Origin: Hafnia paralvei ATCC 29927
GTDB taxonomy: Bacteria; Pseudomonadota; Gammaproteobacteria; Enterobacterales; Enterobacteriaceae
Direction of reading: 5' to 3'
Assembly (NCBI RefSeq): GCF_001655005.1
Contig: NZ_LXET01000010.1
Coordinates: 117,544 to 181,543, forward strand
Length of the DNA stretch: 64,000 bases
Part shown: piece after piece, positions 34,446 to 43,286 of the stretch
How the letters are laid out: each line of letters begins with the position of its first letter
How positions within the stretch are numbered: the stretch's first letter is position 1
Translations under genes and position numbers: made by a program
The notes under the pieces: model-generated
The model's input: only the letters and a program-made list of their open reading frames with translations
Databases searched by the model: none
What the model was told of the DNA's origin: nothing

Positions 34446-34572
34446 TATATCCGTCATACTTGAAGCCGCATGTGTGGTGACTAAAATTGTTCCTCCTCGT
34501 GACGGAATTATCTATTCTGCCAAGAGCTCATGAACTGGACGTCTTCATGCAACGCCAATGATTTAGGGTATA
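34446..34572 (-). repeat. Degenerate ERIC-type repeat upstream of dnaE
   Basis: The two ends are recognisable: TATATCCGTCATACTTGAAG at one side and GCAACGCCAATGATTTAGGG-TATA at the other, spaced to give exactly 127 bases. The centre has diverged and lost the usual palindrome. It lies between rnhB and dnaE, so it probably overlaps any dnaE promoter. Confidence 0.7.
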
Positions 34573-34616
34573 GTGTTCCACGATGAGTAACTGCTTTTTA
34601 TACGAGTAATTGATTT

Positions 34617-37600
34617 ATGGCTGAACCACGTTTCATACATCTGCGCGTACATAGTGACTATTCCATGATTGATGGGCTGGCGAAAGTCGGCCCATTGGTT
34701 AAGAAAGTTGCTGCGCTAGGTATGCCAGCCTTTGCGATTACTGACCACACTAACATGTGTGGGTTAGTCAAATTTTATGGTTCGGCGCACGGCGCGGGTA
34801 TTAAACCGATCATCGGCGCAGATGTATTTGTCAAAAGCGAATTGTTAGGGGATGAGCTTTCTCATCTCACTATTCTGGCAGCCAACAATACCGGCTACCA
34901 AAATCTTACTCTATTGATTTCGCACGCCTATCAACGTGGGTACGGTGCCGATGGCCCAGTTATTGACCGTGACTGGCTGGTTGAATATCGCGAAGGGCTC
35001 ATCTTGCTCTCCGGTGGTCGCCAAGGCGACGTCGGTAAAATGTTGCTGCGTGGTAATCAGCAACTGGCGCATGAGTGCGTCGATTTTTATCAGCAGTATT
35101 TTGCCGATAGTTATTATCTCGAACTGATCCGGACCGGCCGTCCAGATGAAGAGAGCTATCTCCATTTTGCTGTAGCACTGGCTGAGGAGCGCGAGCTGCC
35201 GGTAGTGGCAACTAACGACGTACGCTTCTTGGAGCCCGGTGATTTTGATGCACATGAAATTCGCGTGGCGATTCATGACGGTTTTACCTTGGACGATCCT
35301 AAACGGCCTAAAAACTACAGCGCTCAGCAATATATGCGCAGTGAAGAGGAAATGTGTGAGCTATTTGCTGACATTCCTGAAGCACTGGAAAATAGCGTAG
35401 AAATTGCCAAGCGCTGTAATGTCACGATCCGTTTAGGTGAGTATTTCCTACCGCAGTTCCCAACCGGCGAAATGTCGACGGAAGACTTCTTGGTTGCCAA
35501 ATCCAAAGAAGGTTTGGAAGAGCGTCTGGAGTTCTTGTTCCCCGATCCGGAAGTACGCGCTAAGCGACGCCCTGAGTATGATGAACGTCTGGACGTTGAG
35601 CTAAAAGTTATCAACCAGATGGGATTCCCCGGCTACTTCCTGATCGTCATGGAGTTTATCCAGTGGTCGAAAGATAACGGTGTTCCGGTTGGGCCCGGTC
35701 GTGGTTCTGGTGCGGGTTCTTTGGTGGCCTATGCGCTGAAAATTACCGATTTGGATCCGCTGGAATTTGACCTGCTGTTCGAACGATTCCTGAACCCTGA
35801 ACGTGTATCCATGCCCGACTTTGACGTCGACTTCTGCATGGAGAAACGCGATCGGGTTATCGATCACGTGGCGGAAATGTATGGCCGTGACGCGGTATCG
35901 CAGATTATTACCTTCGGAACCATGGCGGCGAAAGCGGTAATCCGCGACGTTGGTCGTGTGCTCGGGCATCCATACGGTTTTGTCGATCGTATATCAAAAT
36001 TGGTGCCGCCAGAGCCGGGAATGACGTTGGCGAAGGCTTTTGAAGCCGAACCCCAGTTGCCTGAAATCTACGAGGCTGATGAAGAGGTTCGCGCGCTGAT
36101 CGATATGGCGCGTAAGCTGGAAGGGGTAACACGTAACGCCGGTAAACATGCTGGTGGTGTGGTTATCTCGCCAACCAAAATCACCGATTTTGCGCCGTTA
36201 TACTGTGACTCTGAAGGTAATCATCCGGTTACCCAGTTTGACAAGAGCGACGTAGAGTACGCTGGCCTAGTCAAGTTTGACTTCTTAGGACTGCGCACGC
36301 TGACGATTATCGACTGGGCGTTGGAGATGATTAACGCCCGTCGCGCTAAAGCGGGTGAAGATCCTATCGATATCGCGGCTATCCCGCTCGACGATAAAAA
36401 AAGTTTCGACATGCTGCAACGCTCGGAGACCACGGCGGTATTCCAGCTTGAATCGCGCGGCATGAAAGATTTGATTAAACGCCTGAAGCCTGACTGCTTC
36501 GAAGATATGATCGCATTGGTGGCGCTGTTCCGCCCAGGACCTTTACAGTCAGGGATGGTTGATAACTTTATTGACCGTAAGCACGGGCGCGAAGAGGTTT
36601 CTTATCCTGATGTTCAGTGGCAGCATGAGTCGCTGAAACCGGTACTGGAGCCGACCTACGGCATTATTCTGTACCAAGAACAGGTCATGCAGATCGCACA
36701 GGTGCTGTCTGGCTATACGCTGGGCGGAGCGGATATGCTGCGTCGTGCGATGGGTAAGAAAAAGCCGGAAGAGATGGCGAAGCAGCGCTCGGTGTTTAAA
36801 GAGGGCGCAGAGCGGATGGGGATCGACGGTGAGCTGTCGATGAAAATCTTTGACTTGGTAGAAAAATTCGCCGGTTATGGATTCAACAAATCTCACTCCG
36901 CAGCCTATGCCTTGGTTTCATATCAAACGTTATGGCTTAAAGCACATTATCCTGCTGAGTTTATGGCAGCGGTAATGACCGCCGATATGGATAACACGGA
37001 AAAAGTTGTTGGCTTGGTGGACGAATGCTGGCGAATGGGGTTGAAGGTGCTTCCGCCGGATATCAATAGTGGCCAGTATCACTTCCATGTTAACGATGAT
37101 GGTGAGATCGTTTACGGTATCGGTGCAATTAAAGGCGTAGGTGAAGGGCCGATTGAGGCGATCATCGACGCACGTAACGAAGGCGGACATTTCAAAGAGT
37201 TATTTGATTTGTGTGCCAGAACAGACACCAAAAAGCTAAACCGGCGTATGCTGGAAAAGCTGATTATGTCTGGCGCATTTGATCGCTTGGGGCCGCATCG
37301 CGCGGCGCTGATGAACTCGCTTAATGACGCATTAAAAGCCGCTGACCAACACGCTAAAGCTGAGGCTATTGGTCAGGTGGATATGTTCGGTGTGCTGGCT
37401 GAGGCACCTGAACAGGTTGAGAAATCCTATAGCAGCGTCGCGCCGTGGCCTGCTCAGGTGGTATTGGATGGCGAGCGTGAAACGTTAGGTTTGTACCTAA
37501 CCGGACACCCCATCACCCAATACCTTAAGGAGATAGAGCGCTACGCCGGTGGCATGCGCCTAAAAGATATGCATCCGACGGATCGGGGCAAAATGACCAC

Positions 37601-38099
37601 TGCGGTTGGTCTCGTGGTAGCTGCACGAGTGATGACCACCAAGCGGGGTAATCGTATTGGCGTTTGCACACTGGATGACCGTTCCGGTCGTCTCGAAGTG
37701 ATGCTATTTACCGATGCGTTAGATAAATACCAACATTTGCTGGAAAAAGACCGTATCCTGATTGCCAGCGGACAGGTCAGCTTTGATGACTTTAGCGGTG
37801 GGCTTAAAATGATCGCCCGCGAGCTAATGGACATCAGTGAAGCACGCGAAAAATATGCGCGTGGGCTTGCTATCTCGCTGACTGACAGGCAAATTGATGA
37901 CCAGCTTTTAAACCGTCTCCGCGACTCGTTGGAACCACATCGGTCGGGGACGATTCCAGTGCATTTATACTATCAACGTGATAATGCACGCGCTAAGTTA
38001 AGATTTGGCGCGGCCTGGCGGGTAACGCCGACAGATCGCCTGCTAGTTGACCTGCGTACTCTGGTGGGTAACGAACAGGTCGAACTGGAATTTGACTAA
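34617..38099 (+). CDS. dnaE: DNA polymerase III alpha subunit
   Basis: The 1160-residue replicative polymerase subunit, same length as in E. coli. The PHP domain opens the protein (FIHLRVHSDYSMIDGLAKV), the palm holds GPGRGSGAGSLVAYAL and the catalytic aspartates in MPDFDVDFCMEKRD near residue 400. A tandem helix-hairpin-helix region, an OB fold (about 990-1070: VMTTKRGNRIGVCTLDD) and the C-terminal tau-binding part follow. The beta-clamp motif QVDMFGV is near residue 921. accA follows 12 bases later. Confidence 0.98.
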   Translation: MAEPRFIHLRVHSDYSMIDGLAKVGPLVKKVAALGMPAFAITDHTNMCGLVKFYGSAHGAGIKPIIGADVFVKSELLGDELSHLTILAANNTGYQNLTLLISHAYQRGYGADGPVIDRDWLVEYREGLILLSGGRQGDVGKMLLRGNQQLAHECVDFYQQYFADSYYLELIRTGRPDEESYLHFAVALAEERELPVVATNDVRFLEPGDFDAHEIRVAIHDGFTLDDPKRPKNYSAQQYMRSEEEMCELFADIPEALENSVEIAKRCNVTIRLGEYFLPQFPTGEMSTEDFLVAKSKEGLEERLEFLFPDPEVRAKRRPEYDERLDVELKVINQMGFPGYFLIVMEFIQWSKDNGVPVGPGRGSGAGSLVAYALKITDLDPLEFDLLFERFLNPERVSMPDFDVDFCMEKRDRVIDHVAEMYGRDAVSQIITFGTMAAKAVIRDVGRVLGHPYGFVDRISKLVPPEPGMTLAKAFEAEPQLPEIYEADEEVRALIDMARKLEGVTRNAGKHAGGVVISPTKITDFAPLYCDSEGNHPVTQFDKSDVEYAGLVKFDFLGLRTLTIIDWALEMINARRAKAGEDPIDIAAIPLDDKKSFDMLQRSETTAVFQLESRGMKDLIKRLKPDCFEDMIALVALFRPGPLQSGMVDNFIDRKHGREEVSYPDVQWQHESLKPVLEPTYGIILYQEQVMQIAQVLSGYTLGGADMLRRAMGKKKPEEMAKQRSVFKEGAERMGIDGELSMKIFDLVEKFAGYGFNKSHSAAYALVSYQTLWLKAHYPAEFMAAVMTADMDNTEKVVGLVDECWRMGLKVLPPDINSGQYHFHVNDDGEIVYGIGAIKGVGEGPIEAIIDARNEGGHFKELFDLCARTDTKKLNRRMLEKLIMSGAFDRLGPHRAALMNSLNDALKAADQHAKAEAIGQVDMFGVLAEAPEQVEKSYSSVAPWPAQVVLDGERETLGLYLTGHPITQYLKEIERYAGGMRLKDMHPTDRGKMTTAVGLVVAARVMTTKRGNRIGVCTLDDRSGRLEVMLFTDALDKYQHLLEKDRILIASGQVSFDDFSGGLKMIARELMDISEAREKYARGLAISLTDRQIDDQLLNRLRDSLEPHRSGTIPVHLYYQRDNARAKLRFGAAWRVTPTDRLLVDLRTLVGNEQVELEFD

Positions 38100-38111
38100 T
38101 ATAGGAATACT

Positions 38112-39071
38112 ATGAGTCTGAATTTTCTGGATTTTGAACAGCCGATTGCAGAACTTGAAGCGAAAATTGACTCGCTAACTTCAGTCAGCCGTCAAGACGA
38201 AAAATTAGATATTAATATCGACGAAGAAGTACAGCGCCTGCGTGACAAGAGCGTTGAGCTGACTCGTAAGATATTTTCTGATCTGGGTGCCTGGCAGGTT
38301 GCGCAATTAGCGCGCCATCCGCGTCGTCCGTACACGCTGGATTATATCGAGCATATTTTCACTGACTTCGATGAGTTGGCTGGCGACCGTGCCTACGCCG
38401 ATGATAAGGCGATTGTTGGCGGTATGGCTCGTTTGAACGGTCGTGCGGTGATGATCATTGGTCATCAGAAAGGCCGTGAAACCAAAGAGAAAATCCGTCG
38501 TAACTTTGGTATGCCTGCGCCGGAAGGCTATCGTAAGGCTCTGCGCCTGATGGAAATGGCTGAACGCTTTAAGCTGCCAATTATCACTTTTATCGACACA
38601 CCAGGCGCATACCCTGGCGTTGGCGCTGAAGAGCGTGGCCAGTCAGAAGCTATTGCACGTAACCTACGTGAAATGTCTGGTTTGACCGTTCCAGTTATCT
38701 GCACCGTCATCGGTGAAGGTGGTTCGGGCGGGGCGCTGGCAATTGGGGTGGGTGATAAAGTCAATATGCTGCAATACAGCACCTATTCCGTTATTTCTCC
38801 AGAAGGCTGTGCTTCGATTCTGTGGAAGAGCGCTGATAAAGCGCCACTGGCCGCAGATGCGATGGGCATTACCGCTCCTCGTCTAAAAGAGCTAAAGCTG
38901 ATTGACTCTGTGATCCCTGAACCTTTAGGGGGCGCACATCGTGATGTTCCTGCGATGGCTGCATCACTGAAAGCTCAGTTGCTGGCTGATTTGAGCGATC
39001 TGGACGTGCTGGAAACTGAAGAGCTGTTGAATCGTCGCTATCAGCGTCTGATGAACTACGGCTACTGCTAA
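38112..39071 (+). CDS. accA: Acetyl-CoA carboxylase carboxyltransferase subunit alpha
   Basis: A 319-residue subunit that, with AccD, moves carboxyl from biotin to acetyl-CoA to make malonyl-CoA. Conserved segments: N-terminal NFLDFEQPIAELEAKIDSL, TPGAYPGVGAEERGQSEAIA, and VIGEGGSGGALAIGVGD. Length equals E. coli. It closes the rpsB-accA run and has a strong terminator. Confidence 0.98.
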   Translation: MSLNFLDFEQPIAELEAKIDSLTSVSRQDEKLDINIDEEVQRLRDKSVELTRKIFSDLGAWQVAQLARHPRRPYTLDYIEHIFTDFDELAGDRAYADDKAIVGGMARLNGRAVMIIGHQKGRETKEKIRRNFGMPAPEGYRKALRLMEMAERFKLPIITFIDTPGAYPGVGAEERGQSEAIARNLREMSGLTVPVICTVIGEGGSGGALAIGVGDKVNMLQYSTYSVISPEGCASILWKSADKAPLAADAMGITAPRLKELKLIDSVIPEPLGGAHRDVPAMAASLKAQLLADLSDLDVLETEELLNRRYQRLMNYGYC

Positions 39072-39097
39072 TATCCGCCACACCTCATCTCTATTGT

Positions 39098-39129
39098 AAA
39101 GCCCGGTTATGCCGGGCTTTGTTGTTTTT
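39098..39129 (+). terminator. Rho-independent terminator after accA
   Basis: A perfect stem AAAGCCCGG / CCGGGCTTT with a five-base loop is followed by GTTGTTTTT. Confidence 0.9.
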
Positions 39130-39252
39130 ATCAATCATTCAAATATTGCATTTTTCGAGTACCCTTTATAAGGGCACAATTATCACTGTAGAATTGCTTT
39201 CTGCTGAGTAAGGGGGTAATTTCCCTGAGAATCATTAGCATCTGGAGGATGT

Positions 39253-39669
39253 GTGAAACTCAATAAAGTCCACCATATCGCAATTATCGCGTCTGATTAC
39301 CCACGCAGTAAGTCATTTTACTGCGATATTTTAGGCTTTACGTTATTGAGTGAGGTGTATCGTGCGGAGCGAGATTCCTGGAAAGGGGATTTGGCACTTA
39401 ATGGTGATTACACGATTGAGCTGTTTTCGTTTCCACAACCTCCTGCGCGTGTTTCGCAGCCCGAAGCCTGTGGGTTGCGACATCTTGCGTTTAGCGTAGA
39501 TGATATTGATAGCGCAGTAACCCATTTGGCGCAGCACCAGATTCGTTGCGAACCGATACGCATTGATCCATACACTGAACGACGATTCACGTTTTTCACT
39601 GACCCTGATGGCTTGCCGCTTGAGCTTTATCAGGCGACCAATAGGTTAAAAAATAGTACCAATTGTTGA
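39253..39669 (+). CDS. yaeR: VOC family protein YaeR (glyoxalase I-like)
   Basis: A 138-residue vicinal-oxygen-chelate protein related to glyoxalase I (E. coli YaeR/GloA2). It starts at GTG 39253 with CTGGAGG just upstream. Visible elements: KVHHIAIIASDYPRSKSFYC, a metal histidine in GLRHLAFSVDDID, a Glu in the FFTDPDGLPLELYQ motif. The substrate is not established. E. coli has ldcC between accA and yaeR; here ldcC is absent and the cad cluster follows yaeR instead. Confidence 0.93.
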   Translation: MKLNKVHHIAIIASDYPRSKSFYCDILGFTLLSEVYRAERDSWKGDLALNGDYTIELFSFPQPPARVSQPEACGLRHLAFSVDDIDSAVTHLAQHQIRCEPIRIDPYTERRFTFFTDPDGLPLELYQATNRLKNSTNC

Positions 39670-39776
39670 AATTATAATACCAATAGGGCGTAGGGTGCTG
39701 CGGTTTACTGTGTAACATCTTCCGCTGTGCTACTATTGCGCGCTTCTTTCCATTTCCCTCTGAGCCTTAGCACACC

Positions 39777-41387
39777 ATGCAAGAGCAAACTTTCCGCGTT
39801 GGCGAATGGTTGGTTTTAGCCGCTGATAATAAGATCACCCGTGATGGTCGGTTATTAGTGCTAGAGCCTCGCCTCATCGATATGTTGAGCTACTTTGCTC
39901 ATCATCCCGATACGGTACTAAGCAGGGATGAACTAATTGATAACGTATGGAAACGTAATATTGTCACCAACCATGTGGTGACTCAGTGTATCTCCGAGCT
40001 GAGGAAATATCTCAAAGACGGTCGCCCTGATGCGCCGGAATACATCGTCACCGTGCCTAAGCGCGGCTACAAGCTGGTTGAGCCCGTTATCTGGTGCGAA
40101 GAGGGCGGTGCAGATTTTACTATGCCAGCTCAGGCGCCTGTAAAAGTCGTTATCGATCATGAGCCAGAAGACGGCAGTGGTCAGCTTCCACTGAGCACGA
40201 CTGTGGCTGAATCTCAGCGACAACAGGCTGACGCGCTGAATAGCCCAGCAACCGCAACAGAAACCGTTACCAAGAGTAAGGGTGAAAAAAAACGGTTGTC
40301 TAAGCTATGGCATTCGCGTTTTTGGGTCTGGGTGGCATTTCTTTCTTCACTGTTGCTGTGTATTTCTTTGGTCGGCTTGGCGGTGTTTAACCAGCGAGTG
40401 CCTGTTGCACCGGCGCCAATGTTGCTAAACCCACGCGACATTGATATTCGTATTCAGGGGGGCAACAGCTGTACCAACTGGACAAATCAGCTTTCTTACG
40501 TTGTCGGCCTGAGCGAAATGCTGGCGCAGGGCTTGAATACACACTCAACGTTTTTGGTGCATGATCAGACGAACTATAACTATGGTGGACCGAGTAGCTC
40601 TGGTAAGTCCATGTATATTGAGTTTGTGAATCAGCGCCACTATCGCGCGCAGCAGTGTTTTCTGTCAGTCCGCTTGATCGATAACGCTGATAGCTCAGTC
40701 ATGTTGGAAAAACGCTACTTTATTACTACGGATAATTTGCTGACGGTACAGAAGGATTTCATCGATAGCATGTTCCAAACGTTAAAAGTCGTTCAACCTT
40801 CGAGTATGGTGCAGAGAATAGAAACGCTAGTACCGCAACATAGTCAGGTGTTACAGCTTTACTATCAGGCGCACCAATTATTGATTCAGGGCGACAGTGA
40901 CTCACTGAACCAAGCCAGTGTCCTGCTTGCTCAGATTACAAAACAGTCGCCAGAGTTTATCTACGCGCGTGCGGAAAAAGCATTGGTTGATATTTTGCTG
41001 AACTCATATCAACCGTTTAATGCATCAGACTTGGCGGATCTCCGTAAAGAGATTACGGACGTTGAGGCTATTCCGTTATTGCAGAATAGCGCAATTATCC
41101 AGCAGATATATACGGTTGATTATTTAAGTCAGGGCAAAGTTGATGAGGCCTTTAAGATGATAAATAAAGGTATCGATTTAGAAATGTCTTGGCTGAACTA
41201 TGTATTGCTTGGAAAGGTGTACGAATTGAAAGGTCAGAATAACCTTGCCGCTGATGCTTATATTACGGCATTCAATTTGAGGCCTGGAAATAACACATTA
41301 GACTGGATAAAGAATGGGGTTTTCCAGACTAACGTTATCCGTGTAGCACCTTATCTTGCCAATTACGATTTCTCTAACAACAATTAA
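39777..41387 (+). CDS. cadC: Transmembrane transcriptional activator CadC
   Basis: A 536-residue ToxR-like one-component regulator. The N-terminal winged-helix DNA-binding domain spans about residues 1-105 (LEPRLIDMLSYFAHH; CISELRKYLKDG; VPKRGYKLVEP), then a charged linker, a transmembrane helix at about 184-204, and a periplasmic pH sensor. Two periplasmic cysteines at 232 and 294 match the redox-sensitive pair of E. coli CadC. It activates cadBA at low pH when lysine is present, in partnership with LysP. It is about 24 residues longer than E. coli CadC, mainly in the linker. Confidence 0.96.
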   Translation: MQEQTFRVGEWLVLAADNKITRDGRLLVLEPRLIDMLSYFAHHPDTVLSRDELIDNVWKRNIVTNHVVTQCISELRKYLKDGRPDAPEYIVTVPKRGYKLVEPVIWCEEGGADFTMPAQAPVKVVIDHEPEDGSGQLPLSTTVAESQRQQADALNSPATATETVTKSKGEKKRLSKLWHSRFWVWVAFLSSLLLCISLVGLAVFNQRVPVAPAPMLLNPRDIDIRIQGGNSCTNWTNQLSYVVGLSEMLAQGLNTHSTFLVHDQTNYNYGGPSSSGKSMYIEFVNQRHYRAQQCFLSVRLIDNADSSVMLEKRYFITTDNLLTVQKDFIDSMFQTLKVVQPSSMVQRIETLVPQHSQVLQLYYQAHQLLIQGDSDSLNQASVLLAQITKQSPEFIYARAEKALVDILLNSYQPFNASDLADLRKEITDVEAIPLLQNSAIIQQIYTVDYLSQGKVDEAFKMINKGIDLEMSWLNYVLLGKVYELKGQNNLAADAYITAFNLRPGNNTLDWIKNGVFQTNVIRVAPYLANYDFSNNN

Positions 41388-41408
41388 TTTGTATGATATT
41401 TAATCTAG

Positions 41409-41441
41409 CCTGTCTTCTTATAAAGGACAGGCTTTTTTTTA
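41409..41441 (+). terminator. Rho-independent terminator after cadC
   Basis: AGCCTGTCTT / AAGGACAGGCT form a stem followed by TTTTTTT, separating cadC from the inducible cadBA promoter. Confidence 0.85.
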
Positions 41442-41813
41442 CCTCCAAAGAATTATAAACCTCTCCCCAAAATCCTGCTGACAATGAAAAATATATGCAT
41501 TAAATGTGTTGTTTTTTTGTGTGTTTTCATGTGTTAATTTTGTTTCTTTATGTTGATTGTTTGCTTGAAATTCTTTGGGTAAATTTTATATCAACACTCT
41601 GTTTTTATTGAATAAAATCTATGTTTCTTGATGTTTTTTTACTTGTTGGATAAAAATGTCAAGATGTCATTTATTGGGACACGCTGATAATTTAACTTTA
41701 CCTTTAGGACTTTTATTTTGCCGGTCAGTACCATGCATCCCATCAAGTCGGTCACCTAACTGCGGTAATGAGTGAATGCGACTTTTCTGAAAATTAATCA
41801 GGAGCAACTGACC
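41442..41813 (+). promoter_or_regulatory. cadBA promoter and leader (Pcad)
   Basis: This 372-base region is strongly A/T-rich with many T tracts between about 41500 and 41660, as expected of the H-NS-silenced, CadC-activated Pcad of E. coli. A -10-like GATAAT lies at 41686-41691 (in GGGACACGCTGATAATTT) with a poor -35, consistent with activator dependence. The transcript would have a leader of about 115 bases. The exact CadC sites could not be assigned by eye. Confidence 0.65.
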
Positions 41814-43136
41814 ATGTCATCAAGCAAGAAAATCGGGCTAATTGCCTGCACCGGCGTAGTAGCTGGTAATATGATGGGGAGCGGTATTGCACTATTACCT
41901 GCGAACCTGGCGAGTCTCGGTTCCATCGCAATATTTGGTTGGATCATTTCTTTAATCGGTGCAATGTCACTAGCGTATGTATATGCACGTTTGGCTACTA
42001 AAAACCCTCAAGAAGGTGGCCCAATTGCTTATGCTGGTGAAATTGGTCCGGCATTTGGTTTCCAAACCGGTGTTCTTTATTACCATGCAAACTGGATTGG
42101 TAACTTAGCAATCGGTATTACCGCAGTTTCTTATCTTTCTACTTTCTTCCCAGTATTGAATAGCCCAATCGCAGCCGGTATAGCCTGTATCGCGATTGTG
42201 TGGATCTTCACCTTCGTTAACATGTTGGGTGGTACTTGGGTAAGTCGTTTAACCACTATCGGTCTGGTTCTGGTATTAATCCCAGTCATTGGTACTGCTA
42301 TCGCTGGTTGGGCTTGGTTTGACCCTGCGACTTATCACGCTAACTGGAACACTTCTGGTGGTACTGATAGCCACGCAGTTATCAAAAGTATTCTGTTGTG
42401 TCTGTGGGCGTTCGTCGGTGTTGAATCCGCAGCAGTAAGTACTGGTATGGTGAAAAATCCATCTCGTACCGTTCCACTGGCTACCATGTTAGGTACTGGT
42501 CTGGCAGGTATCGTGTATATCGCGGCAACTCAGGTTATCGCCGGTATGTACCCAGCTCACGAAATGGCTGCTTCTGGTGCACCGTTCGCAATGAGTGCTT
42601 CAACAATGGTCGGTGGTTGGGCTGCTCCTGCAGTATCTGCTTTCACCGCATTCGCATGTTTAACCTCTTTAGGTTCTTGGATGATGCTGGTGGGTCAAGC
42701 CGGTGTTCGTGCTGCTAAAGACGGTAACTTCCCTAAAGTGTACGGCGAGCTGGACAAAAACGGCATTCCTAAGAAAGGCCTGTTGTTAGCCGCAGTGAAA
42801 ATGACCGTACTGATGATTCTGATCACTGTAATGAGCGCCAGCGGCGGTAAAGCGTCTGACCTGTTCGGTGAACTGACTGGTATCGCGGTACTGCTGACTA
42901 TGCTGCCTTACTTCTACTCTTGCGTTGACCTGATTCGTTTCGAAGGCGCCAACGTGAAAAACCTGTTGAGCTTGGTTGCATCGGTTCTGGGTTGTTGCTT
43001 CTGCTTCATCGCTCTGATGGGTGCGGGTTCATTCGAACTGTCCGGTACCTTCATCGTGAGCCTGGTTATCCTGATGTTCTATGCACGTAAAATGAACTCA
43101 CGCAAACCACAAGCTAGCGCAGACAGCAACGCATAA
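41814..43136 (+). CDS. cadB: Cadaverine/lysine antiporter CadB
   Basis: A 440-residue APC-family transporter with about 12 transmembrane helices that imports lysine in exchange for cadaverine, completing the acid-resistance cycle with CadA. The start at ATG 41814 (MSSSKKIGLIACTGVVAGNM) matches E. coli CadB and has AGGAG upstream; the frame is open 14 codons earlier. The GxG substrate loop GNMMGSGIALLPANL and LLCLWAFVGVESAAVS are conserved. First gene of cadBA; codon use suggests high expression. Confidence 0.97.
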   Translation: MSSSKKIGLIACTGVVAGNMMGSGIALLPANLASLGSIAIFGWIISLIGAMSLAYVYARLATKNPQEGGPIAYAGEIGPAFGFQTGVLYYHANWIGNLAIGITAVSYLSTFFPVLNSPIAAGIACIAIVWIFTFVNMLGGTWVSRLTTIGLVLVLIPVIGTAIAGWAWFDPATYHANWNTSGGTDSHAVIKSILLCLWAFVGVESAAVSTGMVKNPSRTVPLATMLGTGLAGIVYIAATQVIAGMYPAHEMAASGAPFAMSASTMVGGWAAPAVSAFTAFACLTSLGSWMMLVGQAGVRAAKDGNFPKVYGELDKNGIPKKGLLLAAVKMTVLMILITVMSASGGKASDLFGELTGIAVLLTMLPYFYSCVDLIRFEGANVKNLLSLVASVLGCCFCFIALMGAGSFELSGTFIVSLVILMFYARKMNSRKPQASADSNA

Positions 43137-43286
43137 GTGACTTGGCTAACGCCACGAACACAACGAATTGAGTAATCCTCGCGATTACACACAGCAAGAC
43201 AAATTAATTTATCCAGCCTCTCTCTGTTTGAAGTACTTCTACTGAAAAGTAGGGAGGGGCCAGCTTTTTGCCTGGAGAATTAGAGT

